The notes: a model not told the origin generated them from the sequence alone. A stretch of 64,000 nucleotides of DNA from Mugil cephalus (GCF_022458985.1 NC_061789.1:2397501-2461500); one strand, 5' to 3'; positions 21,791 to 33,838 are shown, counted from the first letter of the stretch. Made by a program: numbers and translations.

Positions 21791-22661
21791 AGCCGAGAAG
21801 ATGTGCGAAGCCTCACATATTCTCTGCTGTTTACACAACCATTTACTTTGCGTTGGGGGGCGTGGGGCCCCTCCTGCCCTGCTCCAGCATGCACTCGCTT
21901 GGGTGATCTGGAACACTGGAACACACACGGGCATGGGGAGCCCTTGACCCAACTCTGGGCCTTGGTGATGGTCTCACTCATATCTATCTTGGACAAGACA
22001 AAAAAAAAAAAAAAAAACGATATAGTCTCAAAACTGTCTGAAACCAACTTTCTGTTTGTGAAAGTGCAAAACGAAAACAAATTCTAGCTATTTCTACATT
22101 CAGACTACAGAAGAACACAGCACTTTAAATAAAGTTAACAGTAAATTAACCACCTGATCAATCAATGACGTTTAGCTTGTATGCCAAAATGTGAAAATAC
22201 ATTTTGAAGTTAAAAAGCGTAAATGGAAATCAAGAATGACATGGAGACATGTAGATTGTTATAGAGGTGAAAAGTAATTTTTTGCATCTTCACAAATTAA
22301 AATAAAGGTTTCAGATTCAATTCAGCTTTCGTGAAAACTCAGAGATGTATAAACTCAAGGTGAAGACTTACTAAAATTTGGTGCACATATCAAAAAGTCA
22401 AAATAATAAAATCATTAAGAATGAATGGAGGTTTTTCAGTGTGTTAAAGAAAAATATATCGGGCTTTTTAGTTGCACATACTCGTCCTCATACACTCTGA
22501 ATGCTGGGTAGATCTTTCCCTGTAATATAGTCGGCGCAAGACTGAATTTGCATTGTTTTTTGCATTTGCACAATACCTTGGAAAAACAAAAAATGAGCAG
22601 TGTACAAGTTTTGCAATACCGACTTCATACAGTCAGAACAGCTCTGCAGACTATACATGTC
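21791..22661. other. Upstream region of the adhesion GPCR
   Basis: Contains a GC-richer stretch (21850-21960), an A-run at about 22000-22016 and AT-rich sequence up to the start codon at 22662. The promoter and 5'UTR of the receptor probably lie here, possibly with a noncoding first exon. No clear TATA box position could be fixed. Confidence 0.4.
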
Positions 22662-25600
22662 ATGATGAACCGTGTCGCTTCAGTTTTCCTGGGTAAGTGA
22701 ATTTGTGTGTCCGTAAAGATGTGTGGGAATTTCTCATCTCAGCAACGGAAGGTGTCTGACCAGTTCCCGCCAAATTAATTTTCAATCCATGTTATTGCTG
22801 ATATTTGTAGAGAAAGAAAATTATTTCTTCTTTGAGATTTTAGAAGAAGATAAGAATAATTCCATTGCTGTGCATTATTATGGTAATGATGCACAGCTTT
22901 CTCCCAGAGTTTTATAAAGATATGACTGTGGAGTTAATTATATAAAGTAAAGGTGTGAATTTTATTATTGCTGTTTTTTAAAGTTTCAAAGTTTGTCTCT
23001 TTGTTAGGTTTATTCATCATTCCGGCCTCTTGTGACTTTCCTCCTGGTAAGGGTGATTTTCAATGACACACTTATAGAAAAAAAACAAAAAAACAAAAAA
23101 ACTAGCAGTAGATGAAACAAGCACTCACGTTTCCTTGTTATTCCCAGGTTCTTGTGATGGATATACCAACTTAACTGACCCCTGGCGAAACCGAGGCTTT
23201 TCATCCACATCTTTCAGTGGCTTCCCCAAAGATGATGGTGATCTTGTTAACAAATGGTGGCGCTTCACAGGGGTTGGAGGAGACAGAGTTATCGAAACCT
23301 GTCTTTCACCAAACTTTGGTGGCACAAATTATCCAATATATCTTACTCCTGGACTTCCAACGAATGAATCTGTGACCTCAACAAAAATGACTGCATATGT
23401 TTACTATACTGGATGTTCTAGTTACAGTCTTTCAGTAAATGTGGTGCTCTGTCCTGGAGGATTCTACTTGTATCAACCACTGGGTCACCCTTTGAGCGGT
23501 TCAGGATACGTGACCTGTAAGTACTTACTAATCATTATAATCCTTGTTTTTCATCTTCTCTATTAACATATAATATCATGGTTTACAGGAATATAGTGAA
23601 ATAAGCATGATAATATGAATTCCGCATAAAAGTATGGGGCGTGTTGATAATGCTGACATCGACTGAATATCAAAACACTGTTCCCTAAAATCAGGGAAAT
23701 CCTGGGAGATCTCAAACACAAAGAATCCAGACAGTGAGATGGTGAATTGTTTCTTATAGCAATAAATCAGCGACACAGATTCTACTGAGCCCCTCCTAAA
23801 AGTTTTCAGATTCTACTCTATCCGGTTTCATACAGCACAAATTAATCCTGTTATGTGCGTGTCTGTGTGACATAGCTACATCCTGCTGGGTCATTGTGTC
23901 ATTACTACGGGGTGTTGCAATGTGTTGTTTGTCATAGTTGTGTACCATTTTTAAATTTTTTAAAAATTTTTTTTTTTAACCCTTATAATAACTGTATTTC
24001 TGTTTAGATCACTCTAAGTGTCAGTCAGACTCGTGTGGACCACTTGCTAAGTGTGGATTGCAAGGGGCGTGCACGTGTATTACTGGATATAGAATTCCCT
24101 CAAGTCACCGACCTGCCAATGATGCATACGGTTGCATTGGTAAGTACAAGACATCCAAACAAAATTAAAAAATGTCATAATCAAACGCTCTGATGTGTGG
24201 ATTGATGATACCAAACCTTTACTGCAAAGAAGTAATCCCCAAGATACAAGTACATTGAGAGGTCTTGCCAATGTGCTCTTAAAGTGTTCAGTTTGTTTAT
24301 AGTGTCCCATCTCCTCAGACATTAACGAGTGCCAGGAGACTTCTGGGATTTGTGGTCCTAACGCCATTTGTGCCAACACCGTGGGGTCATACACCTGCAC
24401 CTGTATTCATGGATTCATACCAACAGATGCTTCTCTACCAATAAACAAGTCCAACCCCTGCAAGGGTACGATTTAAAAAAAAAAACAACAAAAAAAACAT
24501 GTCCGTCTCTCTTTGTTGCAGTTGCATTAAGTTTATGGAGGTTTGCATTGTGCTCTGTTTAGATATTGACGAATGTCTTGAAGATGTGTGTGGCGAAGGA
24601 ACCTGCCTCAATAACCTTGGAAGTTTTACATGCGACTGCAATGACGGCTACCACAACGTAGTGAATGCGACTCCTGTTTGTCATGGTTGGTTAAAATCTG
24701 GTTCAATTGTTAACGGTGATCTGGAACTATTTTTTAAATTCTAAACTCCTTCCTCAGATACTGACGAGTGTTTCAACTCAACTATCTGTGGCCCCGAGTC
24801 TGTATGCACCAACACACCTGGAGCTCATACCTGTAACTGTGAAGTGGGATTCATACCAACTGTACCATCTGAGGAACCCAACATGACCAATATTTGCATC
24901 GGTAAGACTTTAACTGAAGACTTTACCTAGGTTTCTAGTTTATCAGAGGATCCTCTGCAAAGTTTAGTCAGCCCAGTGCTGATTTTGTACTAGATGAGCA
25001 TGAATAATTCCAAATAAATTTTAGAAAATGGCCGCGATAAAACATGTTTGACATTCCCTCACCTCAATTCCCAAGTCAAAATGAAGTGTTCCTTTGACTT
25101 GTAGCTATTTGAGGGATTTATCGATTCATATTTGTGCTCCACAGTATTTGTAAGTGAGATTCAGTACACTTCTCTGGAAACTGTGAATAGCTATTTGGTT
25201 TATAACGCATTTTTTAACTATCTTTGTTCTACAGATATTGACGAGTGCATTGATCATCGTGGTATCTGTGGACCTTATTCAAACTGCACAAATACATTTG
25301 GATCTTACTCCTGTACCTGCCTGTCTGGTTTTCGACTGAACAGGCCAGATATCATAGCCAGCGTGAATAACCCATGCACAGGTGCGCTCTCTTGTTTTCT
25401 GTTTGTTTGACTGCAGTTTGGCAATTTAGAATTTAACAAATCTACATAAGAAATTATCCATGAAGACAGATAAACCAGCAATGGAACCGTTAGACAATTA
25501 GACAGATGAATTTATTGTGTAGCATTTAAATATATCTTTGCACTTTGCAATAGCATACGTAGTGCAGAAAAGTTAAAAAGAAAATAAAGAGTGAACTACG

Positions 25601-28600
25601 TAAAATATAAATGATAAGATTTTAAAAAGTAGAATAGAATAAACATTATACAAGTATTGGCACAGGTATAAAAAAAATAATGAATTGCAAAAAAATAAAA
25701 AAAGGTAATCGGATTGTAACAAAAGATATTGCAAGACAAACTTATTGTTTTAGAAGCAACAGGAGTGATGAAACAAATCTGCACCTCCATGCTAGCTAAT
25801 CAATTAATACTTAAATCTGTCGGATTTGGTGTGTTCATTGAACCACATTGGTGTGACCTCTCATATACAGTGTGGCCATTTGTAATCACGTGTCCTGCAA
25901 ACTAATCATTGTCTTTTCTGGCCTGCACAGATCTGACCTACCCAGGCTTGTGATGCATGTTTAGTCATAGGAAACTGTGAAGCGGTAGATTCCAGTCAAC
26001 ATCTATTTAGAAGTCAAACATCCTCACTTTGCTAGCTATTTATACAGCCATTTTGAGTCTAGTTATTACTTTTAGCAACACAAATGGATAATTTAGTATA
26101 TTTTATGAACCAGACCCCTGCGCATGTTATCTTCTCTGCAGACATAGATGAATGCAGTGAGACACCCGGTCTGTGTGGTAAACAAACTGTGTGTACTAAT
26201 GCACTGGGCACCTTCTACTGCTCTTGTCCTGATGGATACTTCCCCTCAACTGGAATCGTGTGGACAATGGGCACCACATATTGTAGAGGTGAGCAAATTC
26301 AACTTTTAAATATAAAGAAGATTTACAAAAAGGTCACTCATAATTCACAACTAATATCTTCTAAATTACTCACAGCGCTTCAGGATATTCTAGATGAAAT
26401 TGAACCCCCCAAGGTAAGACCCGTTAGCATCTTTTTTTTTTTTCCTAAAGAGGGCTAATTCTGTGGGAGCAGAATTTATTTATTTTTTTTAAAAAAAGGG
26501 TCCTATGTTCTCCAGTCACATACAAAGCGAGGAACATAGGTCCTGGCGAATATAGGGATGATCCCAATTCTGCTACCCATGTAATGCATAACAATGTCCA
26601 AACAAAAGTTCTGTTCCAATTAAATAAAGCGTCAATCCGGAAATGAAAGATATCTACTTCAATTAGATAAAATGTCTCACTATGCTGTGACTTTAAGATG
26701 GTACAGAGCTAAAGCTTAGCTTCCTCTCAACTTAAAGACGTCAAATCATCAGCAGTATAGTAAAGAAATACTCAAGTCATACTTTCATTACAGGGTCAGA
26801 CAAGAGAAAGTGCTTTCCTTGGCAATATGGATAAACAGCTGAAGAACAACACAAATATGGTCTTGCCAGATGCGGTACGTTGCTGAAAATGAAGACAGAT
26901 GCAATGCATTGACTACGCTCCAGTTACGTTTGATCTAATGCCATTCCTCTCTTCTTTTTGATGTCTTTGCAGACTGTAGCAAACAGCTTTTTTGCAGCTA
27001 TGGTACTGAACATTTAAAACCATTACTATTGTATTAAACATGTTGCATTTGCATTCGTGCTCGTTGGTTTGCTCATTGGATCTCATACAATGGCTTAAAT
27101 CCCTCCAGGAAGTGTCAGGTGTTAAGCCACTTAGCAGGTCAGCCAGTGTGAGTAGTGCAGGAGACGGGAAGACCGGCACTGTGATCCTTGGCATCGCAGA
27201 GAGTCTAATCACCTCAATGCTTCCACCAAATGAGAACCAGACCATAAAAGAAGTGCAGACCCCAACAGTGGGTAAGAGATGTACACTCTCGTGTAGATTT
27301 GATACGTTGAAAATCTCCTTTACTTTAAAATTAACAATTTGTCATCCATCTCCAGATTTGAGCCTGCAGGAATTTCGTCCAGGGAGAAGTTTTAACAGCA
27401 GCACCTCCCTCTCCACCAAAGGACAGCTCATGGAATTAAACTTGGAGGCTCTAGCCGAAGCCAACAATGGTGAGAGAGGAGATTACGAAAATGGTGATGA
27501 CTGCTGAAGAATTTGGCAAAGTCGTATCTGTTAATTACTTCTCCTCGTGCCCCCAGGTACTGCAACAGCTGCCTTTATGACACTGAACGGGATGGAGAGT
27601 CTCCTTAGTCATCAGTACTTCCAAACAGAGAACAAGACGGAGATGTATTCTGACGTTTTCACCGTCATATTACCCAAAATGAACAACACCAACCTTACAG
27701 AGCCTGTCAACTTCACTATCCAGCATAAGGAGGTTACAGCTTTAGCTTCTCTACCTGCCAGTTAATCGAAAAAGAAGTAGACTTTTCACACTTAGAGCCG
27801 CTGCTTGTGTTGGTTTTGTAGAGAATGCCAGCTTACGGAATGCCCACTTGTGTGTACTGGGAAGGCAAGACCACAGAGGAAGATGGAGGAAATGAGAAGG
27901 AGACCTTGCGTTGGTCAGTAGACGGCTGCTGGGTTACCTACACTGATGAAAACACCACGGTCTGCAGCTGCTCTCACCTTTCCACCTTCGCCCTCATCAT
28001 GCAGATCGGAGAGGTATTTCTTTACTCTGCTGTGTTATTTTAGCCACGGTGAAGTGGAAACAAGCTGACTTTGCGTCTCTTTTTCTATAGAATCAGAGTC
28101 TATGTTCTGGCCATTGAGGGGTAGCCAGAGACTTGTACTAATCTCTTCCTAATCTTAGTAGCGTGCAGCCTGCAGTAATATAATTTAACATCACCAGATG
28201 AGGGAAGAAATAGACTCTGATCTGATTCATACGTCTCTTTCTTTACTTTCAGCCTGCTCCAAAGGATGATTTCTTAGAGTGGCTGAACCGGATGTGTGTG
28301 ATTGTCGGACTATTCTTCTTCGCTTTGGCCATCCTCTCATTCCTCCTGTGTAGCTGGAACCCCAAAATCAACAACACGGCTCGTCTTCACCTCTGCCTTA
28401 GCCTCGGCATGTCTCATCTGCTACTGCTGTGGAGCAACGAATACATCGCACATGAGGTATTGTTTTATTTATTATTATTTATCATATTCATAATCTGTAG
28501 AATATCCACAAATTTCTGCTGTTTTCCCGGTGGCTCCAAATGTCCTGGGCGCTTTAAGTCTGAATGAAGGACATAAGTATGTATGTGTCTCTACAGCGGG

Positions 28601-31600
28601 CCTGCACTGCCATGGCAGGGATTCTCCACTTCTTAATTGTTGCAAGTTTTGTGTGGATGTTGCTGGAGGCCATACAACTCTACTTGCTGGTCCGAAGGCT
28701 CACCAAGGTCCAGGTCATCCAAAGAGACGGCCTCCCTAGGCCTCTACTTTACGCCATTGGCTACGGTGTTCCATTTGTGATCGTGGGCGTTTCCGCGCTG
28801 ATATATTCAGAGGGATATGGGCCTACTGAAGCAGATGCGTGAGTAGGACTAACAGTGACACATACGTTTAATCACATTCCTCTATTACGTCTGATTCATC
28901 AAATTGTTAATTTTATGCGTTGTGTTGCAGGTGCTGGCTATCTAGCGAACGTCATTTCAACTGGGCTTTAACAGGCCCTGTGCTTGCTATCCTTGGAGTG
29001 AGTGTGTGCATGAGTACATTCCATGCCACGTGATAGATGATAGTGTTCAAACATCTGAATCCGTGTACACATATTTAGTTCATGCAACACGCTGATTAGT
29101 TTGACTCCTTCAAACAAAACTTTTGAATGTCAACTAATTTATGCTTCACCACATTTCACTTTTTAAATCATGTAATTAGCAAATGAGTGATTAGCGACCT
29201 GTCCAGGGCGTACCCCGCCTCTCCAGCAACCCCTGCGACCCTAGTGAGGATAAGCGGTAGTAGAAAATAAGATGAGATGAGATGAGATGAGATGAGATGA
29301 GATGAGATGAGAATTAGCTAATAATAATGGTGCTGTTAATCAATGTTAATTTTTTATAATGATTTTTTTTTTTGGTTGTGCGTCTGGAGTCAAACAAGTT
29401 TTGAATAAATGTCTTTACTATATTTTACTGGGTCATTGTCAGCGTGATATTAAAAGTTGTATGGTTAGCTGTATGACCTTTCTTCTTCTTCTTCTCTTCT
29501 TAAAGATGAATTGCATGTTGTTCTGCGCGACTCTGTGGAGTCTGAGGCCCACATTGGCCAACATGAGAAGTGATGTTTCTCAGTCCAAAGACACGAGGTA
29601 CCACGTCGTCCCATTCAGATATTTACTTCTCCTGTCAGTGGTCATAATGTTATGCCTGATTGGTGTATTTCATAGTCTTGATTCATGTACTAACCATGGA
29701 ATTCCCTGAGATAAAGATTGTACATAGTGAAAATTATTGTGATTTAACGGGGTTTTTAGTTTTGTGAAGGTTTGGATACAGTATAAAATAAATAAGGGTT
29801 CGGGTTAAGAGGAAGCCAGTCACTTCAATTATAAATATTTTGTCAACGTATTCAACGTGATAAAAAATGCTGCAACACAATTACACAACTCCATGTCTTT
29901 GTTTTACAGGTTGATTGTGTTCAAAATCCTGGCCCAGTTTGTCATACTGGGCTGTACGTGGATCCTGGGCCTGTACCAGTCAAACCTTTTCTTCCAGATT
30001 CTCTTCATCTTCCTCAACTCCCAGCAGGGCACATTCCTTTTCATCGTGCACTGCTTGCTCAATAAGGAGGTAGTAACTGACTTATCTACAGTACTGATAC
30101 AAGGATGATACTAATATATGGAACGAAAGAACATGAGGCTTGCAATTTCCTTTTATCTATCAAGTGGTTTTATATTTTTTCATGAAGGGTTATTATATCT
30201 CACAGAAACACAGAAAAAGATTTCTCATGGGGATGAGATTCTTATTTACTTGACCACACCTGATATACAGGTGCTGGCCAGTAAATTAGAATATCATCAA
30301 AAAGTTGAATTATTTCAGTAATTCCATTCAAAAGGTGAAATTTGTACATTATATTCATGCAATGCACACAGACCGATGTATTTCCAATGTTTATTTCTTT
30401 TAATTTTGATATTTATAAGTGACAACTAATGAAAACTCCAAATTTGGCATCTCAAAAAATTAGAATATTGAAAAGGCCAATGAAAAAAAATGTTTTTTTT
30501 TTAGAAATGTTGGCCAACTGAAAAGAATGAACATGAAAAGCATGCGCATGTATAGCACTCAATACTTAGTCGGGGCTCCTTTTGCCTCAATCACTGCATT
30601 AATGCGGCGTGGCATGGACTCGATCAGTCTGTGGCACTGCTCAGGTGTTATGAGAGCCCAGGTTGCTCTGATAGTCGTCTTCAGCTCCTCTGCATTGTTG
30701 GGTCTAGCGCATTGCATCTTCCGCTTCACAATACCCCATAGATTTTCTATGGGGTTAAGGTCAGGCGAGTTTGCTGGCCAATCAAGGACAGGGATACCAT
30801 GGTCCTTGAACCAGGTACTGGTGGTTTTGGCACTGTGTGCAGGTGCCAAGTCCTGTTGAAAAGTGAAATCTGCATCTCCATAAAGTTGGTCAGCAGCAGG
30901 AAGCATGAAGTGCTCTAAAACTTCCTGGTAGACAGCTGCATTGACCTTGGACCTCAGGAAACAGAGTGGGCCAACACCGGCAGATGACATGGCACCCCAC
31001 ACCATCACTGACGGTGGAAACTTTACACTGGACCTCATGCAACGTGGATTCTGTGCTTCTCCGCTCTTCCTCCAGACTCTGGGTCCTTGATTTCCAAAGG
31101 AAATGCAAAATTTGCTTTCATCAGAAAACATAACTTTGGACCACTCAGCAGCAGTCCAGTCCTTTTTATCCTTGGCCCTGGCGAGACGCTTCTTACGCTG
31201 TTTCTGGTCCAAGAGTGGCTTGACACACGGAATGCAACAGCTGAATCCCATGTCTTTCATGCGTCTCTTCGTGGTGGTTCTTGAAGCGCTGACTCCAGCT
31301 GCAGTCCACTCTTTGTGGATCTCTCCCACATTTTTGAATGGGTTTGTCGTCACAATTCTCTGCAGGGTGCGGTTATCCCTAGAGCTTGTACACTTTTTTC
31401 TACCACATTTTTTCCGTCCCTTCGCCGGTCTGTTAATGTGCTTGGACACAGAGCTCTGCGAACAGCCAGCTTCTTTAGCAATCAACTTTTGTGTCTTGCC
31501 CTCCTTGTACAAGGTGTCAATGGTCGTCTTTTGGACAACTGTTAAGTCAGAAGTCTTCCCCATGATTGTGGAGCCTTCAGAACAAGACTGAGGAACCTTT

Positions 31601-33428
31601 TAAAGGCCTTTGCAGGTGTTTTGAGTTAATCAGCTGATTAGTGTGGCACCAGGTGTCTTCTATATTGAGCCTTTTCAGAATATTCTAATTTTCTGAGATA
31701 CTGAATTTGGTGTTTTCATTAGCTGTCAGTTGTAATAATAAAAATGAAAATGAATAAACACTTGAAATATATCACTATGTGTGGAAGGAAAGTATACAGT
31801 ATACAAGTTTCACCTTTTGAATGGAATTACTGAAATAATTCAACTTTTTGATGATATTCTAATTTACTGGCCAGCACCTGTACGCTTTCAAGTTCCATTT
31901 CCATGATGCTCATGAAGCATCCATAGCTGAACAGATGGAAATGCACATCTGAAAAGTTGCAGCCAAGCTAGTTTAACCCAACAATTTCCTAAACATTTTC
32001 CTAAACAATCTGCAAGTATCCTAGAAAACACACTTTTCTGGTCTGACACCAACGGTAACATCCCAAACAGAGAAGCTCCAAAAAACTGCATTTCGACAAG
32101 TTCCTGTCAAGTCATAATTTATTTATAAACCATATTTGGTTTAGAAGGATGTGGCTTTTATTCGGCCAATCAGCAAAGCTCAAATGTGGCCCTAATATCG
32201 TCTAATGTGATAGATGAATATATGTTTGCATTTGTTTACCATTTAAGGGCAAGGACTATATATGGTAAATTCATTAACCTTGATTTTCTACATGAAAATG
32301 AAAAATTGTGCCCCACAGTAACAGTTTATGGTTGAAATTTCAGAATGTCCCAGTATTTTCCTGTAAAGGCTCAAGGATGTGGCGGAGTTAACTGAGCTTT
32401 AGAAGTAATACGCTGTAAAACATTATTTATGTTAGTTATGTGAATGCATTTCTTCTCTATAACTCGAATAGTCATGACAAGTTTTTGATTTTGAACTCAA
32501 TTCAATAAGTTTTCCAATCTTAAAGTAACCCATTGTCATAACGTCTTGTGAGTTTTGTCTGTGTGCTCAATGTTCACTTAACTCACGTCTTTAAGTTTTG
32601 AGTTGGAAAAAGTGATGGAAGAGGAGGAGGAAGGACGATATGATTTGAATATTGGAAAATATAGAGGCTGCTTCCAGTTTTGCATTTTTTTTTTTTTTAT
32701 TTTGATAGAACTATTACTAGAAAAAGGCGATACCTTTGAAACAAGGCTCTAAAAAGATGATGACACCACGGTATTACAACCTCACCCCGCAAGTGAAATG
32801 GGATGGAGTTTAGAAGCCGTATCTCTCATAACAGCCTAAATAAAAACGAATGTTATATTTCTGTCAAGGTTCGAGATGAATCTGTCTGAAGTTTACATGA
32901 GATATAAAACGTGCCATTAGTCGTCAAGATGAGAAAGTAGAAACAAAAACATTGTGCGCTAAACTTAAAATGAATCGTCAGGTTTTCTTCTGATTGAGTT
33001 TCTTCACATTTTTTAAGGCAGCCTGTGAACTTTCGTTTCTAAGTTTTACTGACGTGAAATGTTTTACAGTGTAGCAAACGTAGCCTCATACCATTACAAT
33101 GATGAGAGTTGCACTTGTTAGATATGACCTTTTATTCTCAGTATGAAGAGGAAATGTTGAATTCTTTTTAACTGTGTCCACCAGGTGCGAGAGGAATATG
33201 TGAGGTGGCTGACCTGCTCTTGTAAAAAAGAAAGAACTGTGGTGAGTTTCTGGAAAAAGCAATGTTGTATAAGTCTCATAAGCCTTGTTTGTATCACCTC
33301 AGTGTCAATACCTAACAACACTAACAGACCAACTGGTTATCACATTCCAGGAGAAAGATCTACCTTCGGTCTCTGAGGACTTGGACAAGCCGGAGGAAGC
33401 GAAAGATGGCGGACGGAAGGTTGATTAG
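22662..33428 (+). CDS. Adhesion G protein-coupled receptor, subfamily E (CD97/EMR-like), with D8C and six EGF-like domains
   Basis: Coding exons: 22662-22692, 23008-23046, 23148-23516, 24008-24139, 24319-24465, 24563-24685, 24758-24901, 25235-25381, 26142-26288, 26376-26413, 26794-26874, 26973-27002, 27109-27271, 27356-27469, 27557-27732, 27822-28013, 28253-28456, 28597-28838, 28931-28997, 29506-29597, 29910-30069, 33185-33241, 33351-33428. All phases close to 990 aa. Signal peptide about 1-19; D8C-like domain about 25-147; EGF-like domains about 148-427, each on one phase-1 exon, five starting D(I/T)(D/N)EC (Ca-binding type); GAIN about 428-691; GPS with Cys637/663/675/677 and cleavage expected at His679-Leu680|Ser681; 7TM about 700-946; tail 947-990 starting VREEYVRWL, as in CD97. 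Such receptors act at the plasma membrane in leukocyte adhesion. Subfamily is clear; one-to-one orthology with ADGRE5 is not. Confidence 0.93.
23148..23516 (+). other. Exon encoding the D8C/uromodulin-like domain of the receptor
   Basis: One exon gives [62 protein letters not shown] and [13 protein letters not shown], the order found in the D8C domain of uromodulin, GP2 and OIT3. Several of the usual eight cysteines are missing: the CGT motif reads GGT and the final paired cysteines are reduced. The domain is phase 1-1, so it can be inserted or skipped without frame loss, like the EGF exons that follow. Confidence 0.8.
29195..29312 (+). repeat. Teleost interspersed repeat, 3' end with (GATGA)n tail, in receptor intron 19
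   Basis: GCGACCTGTCCAGGGCGTAC, CAGCAACCCCTGCGACCCTA and GTGAGGATAAGCGGTAGTAG match the repeat at 7609 (reversed) and 34317. It ends in about eight GATGA units (29271-29312), the form expected for a retrotransposon tail. Confidence 0.75.
29637..29690 (+). mobile_element. Terminal fragment of Tc1-like family B in receptor intron 20
   Basis: GTGGTCATAATGTTATGCCT followed by GATTGGTGTA is the characteristic end of the family also seen at 47182 and 55310. Only this end is recognisable. Confidence 0.5.
30268..31880 (-). mobile_element. Tc1-like DNA transposon, apparently complete, in receptor intron 21
   Basis: 1613 bp bounded by CAGGTGCTGG and CCAGCACCTG and flanked on both sides by TA (30266-30267 and 31881-31882), the Tc1/mariner target-site duplication. 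The outer 73 bp of the two ends are perfect inverted repeats. Similarity continues inward to about 210 bp per side with a second internal ATTAGAATAT-type motif, i.e. an IR/DR arrangement with two candidate transposase-binding sites per end. The transposase runs on the minus strand, opposite to the host gene. End identity and the open ORF suggest a young insertion. Confidence 0.93.
30559..31563 (-). CDS. Tc1-like transposase, full length and uninterrupted
   Basis: 334 aa, close to the usual ~340 aa. N-terminal helix-turn-helix pair for terminal-repeat binding ([20 protein letters not shown], then [16 protein letters not shown]), a basic linker with a likely nuclear signal (GRKKCGRKK), then the DDE catalytic domain: first Asp in FSDESKF, second in [11 protein letters not shown], and Glu in [12 protein letters not shown]. 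Exactly 34 residues separate the second Asp and the Glu (DD34E), the Tc1 signature. The C-terminus reads [19 protein letters not shown]. No stop or frameshift. QQDL replaces the more common QQDN. Cuts and rejoins DNA at TA sites; no relation to the surrounding receptor gene. Confidence 0.95.
   Translation of the reverse strand: MGKTSDLTVVQKTTIDTLYKEGKTQKLIAKEAGCSQSSVSKHINRPAKGRKKCGRKKCTSSRDNRTLQRIVTTNPFKNVGEIHKEWTAAGVSASRTTTKRRMKDMGFSCCIPCVKPLLDQKQRKKRLARAKDKKDWTAAEWSKVMFSDESKFCISFGNQGPRVWRKSGEAQNPRCMRSSVKFPPSVMVWGAMSSAGVGPLCFLRSKVNAAVYQEVLEHFMLPAADQLYGDADFTFQQDLAPAHSAKTTSTWFKDHGIPVLDWPANSPDLNPIENLWGIVKRKMQCARPNNAEELKTTIRATWALITPEQCHRLIESMPRRINAVIEAKGAPTKY
31883..33184 (+). other. Remainder of receptor intron 21
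   Basis: AT-rich intronic DNA between the Tc1 insertion and exon 22. No coding sequence or classified repeat was recognised. The polypyrimidine tract and CCACCAG acceptor at 33184 close the intron. Confidence 0.7.
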
Positions 33429-33600
33429 CAACCTGGGGACATAGCCGACAAAATGATCGTTGTTAAGTTATTATTTATGCTCTTACTCATTTCACATGTA
33501 GACTGTCAGGTAATGTTATTTTACCAATAGCTATATCCAGGTGTATTTAGGTTCCACTGAAGTTTGATTAGTTGTACAATAAAACAGCAATTTATATAGT
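33429..33600 (+). terminator. Receptor 3'UTR with polyadenylation signal
   Basis: An AATAAA hexamer at 33578-33583 lies about 150 bp after the stop codon, giving a short 3'UTR. A later AATAAA near 33840 is an alternative. Confidence 0.6.
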
Positions 33601-33703
33601 GCTGACATGTAACTGATGTAGCAGCTGCTCCTCAGAGGCTTTTTGTCATTGTTACATTCCTTCTTATTACAGTAGAGGCCCAGTAGTAGTTCTCACCATC
33701 GCC

Positions 33704-33838
33704 GTAATTTGCTTGGGCGTGGAATGGCTCACCTGCTGCTGGGTGTGTTCAGTCGCCAAAAAATCCTACTTGTTTTCGTTTGCATTGTATTTACATAAGG
33801 GCTAAGACACTTTGAGGTGTGTTCAAGTTTACAAGGCA
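33704..33838 (+). repeat. Local repeat module, copy 3 (downstream of the intact receptor)
   Basis: TAATTTGCTTGGGCGTGGAA ... GTTTGCATTGTATTTACATAA ... GACACTTTGAGGTGTGTTCA then AGTTTACAAGG matches copies 1 and 2 in order and orientation, with a shorter centre. No receptor first exon was recognised after it. Confidence 0.7.

Noticed and set aside
21721-22087. Frames through a GC-richer stretch upstream of the receptor, considered as an extra exon
   Set aside because: Both strands are open by chance. The segment has no signal-peptide character and no similarity to the receptor's own exons. The supported first coding exon is at 22662.
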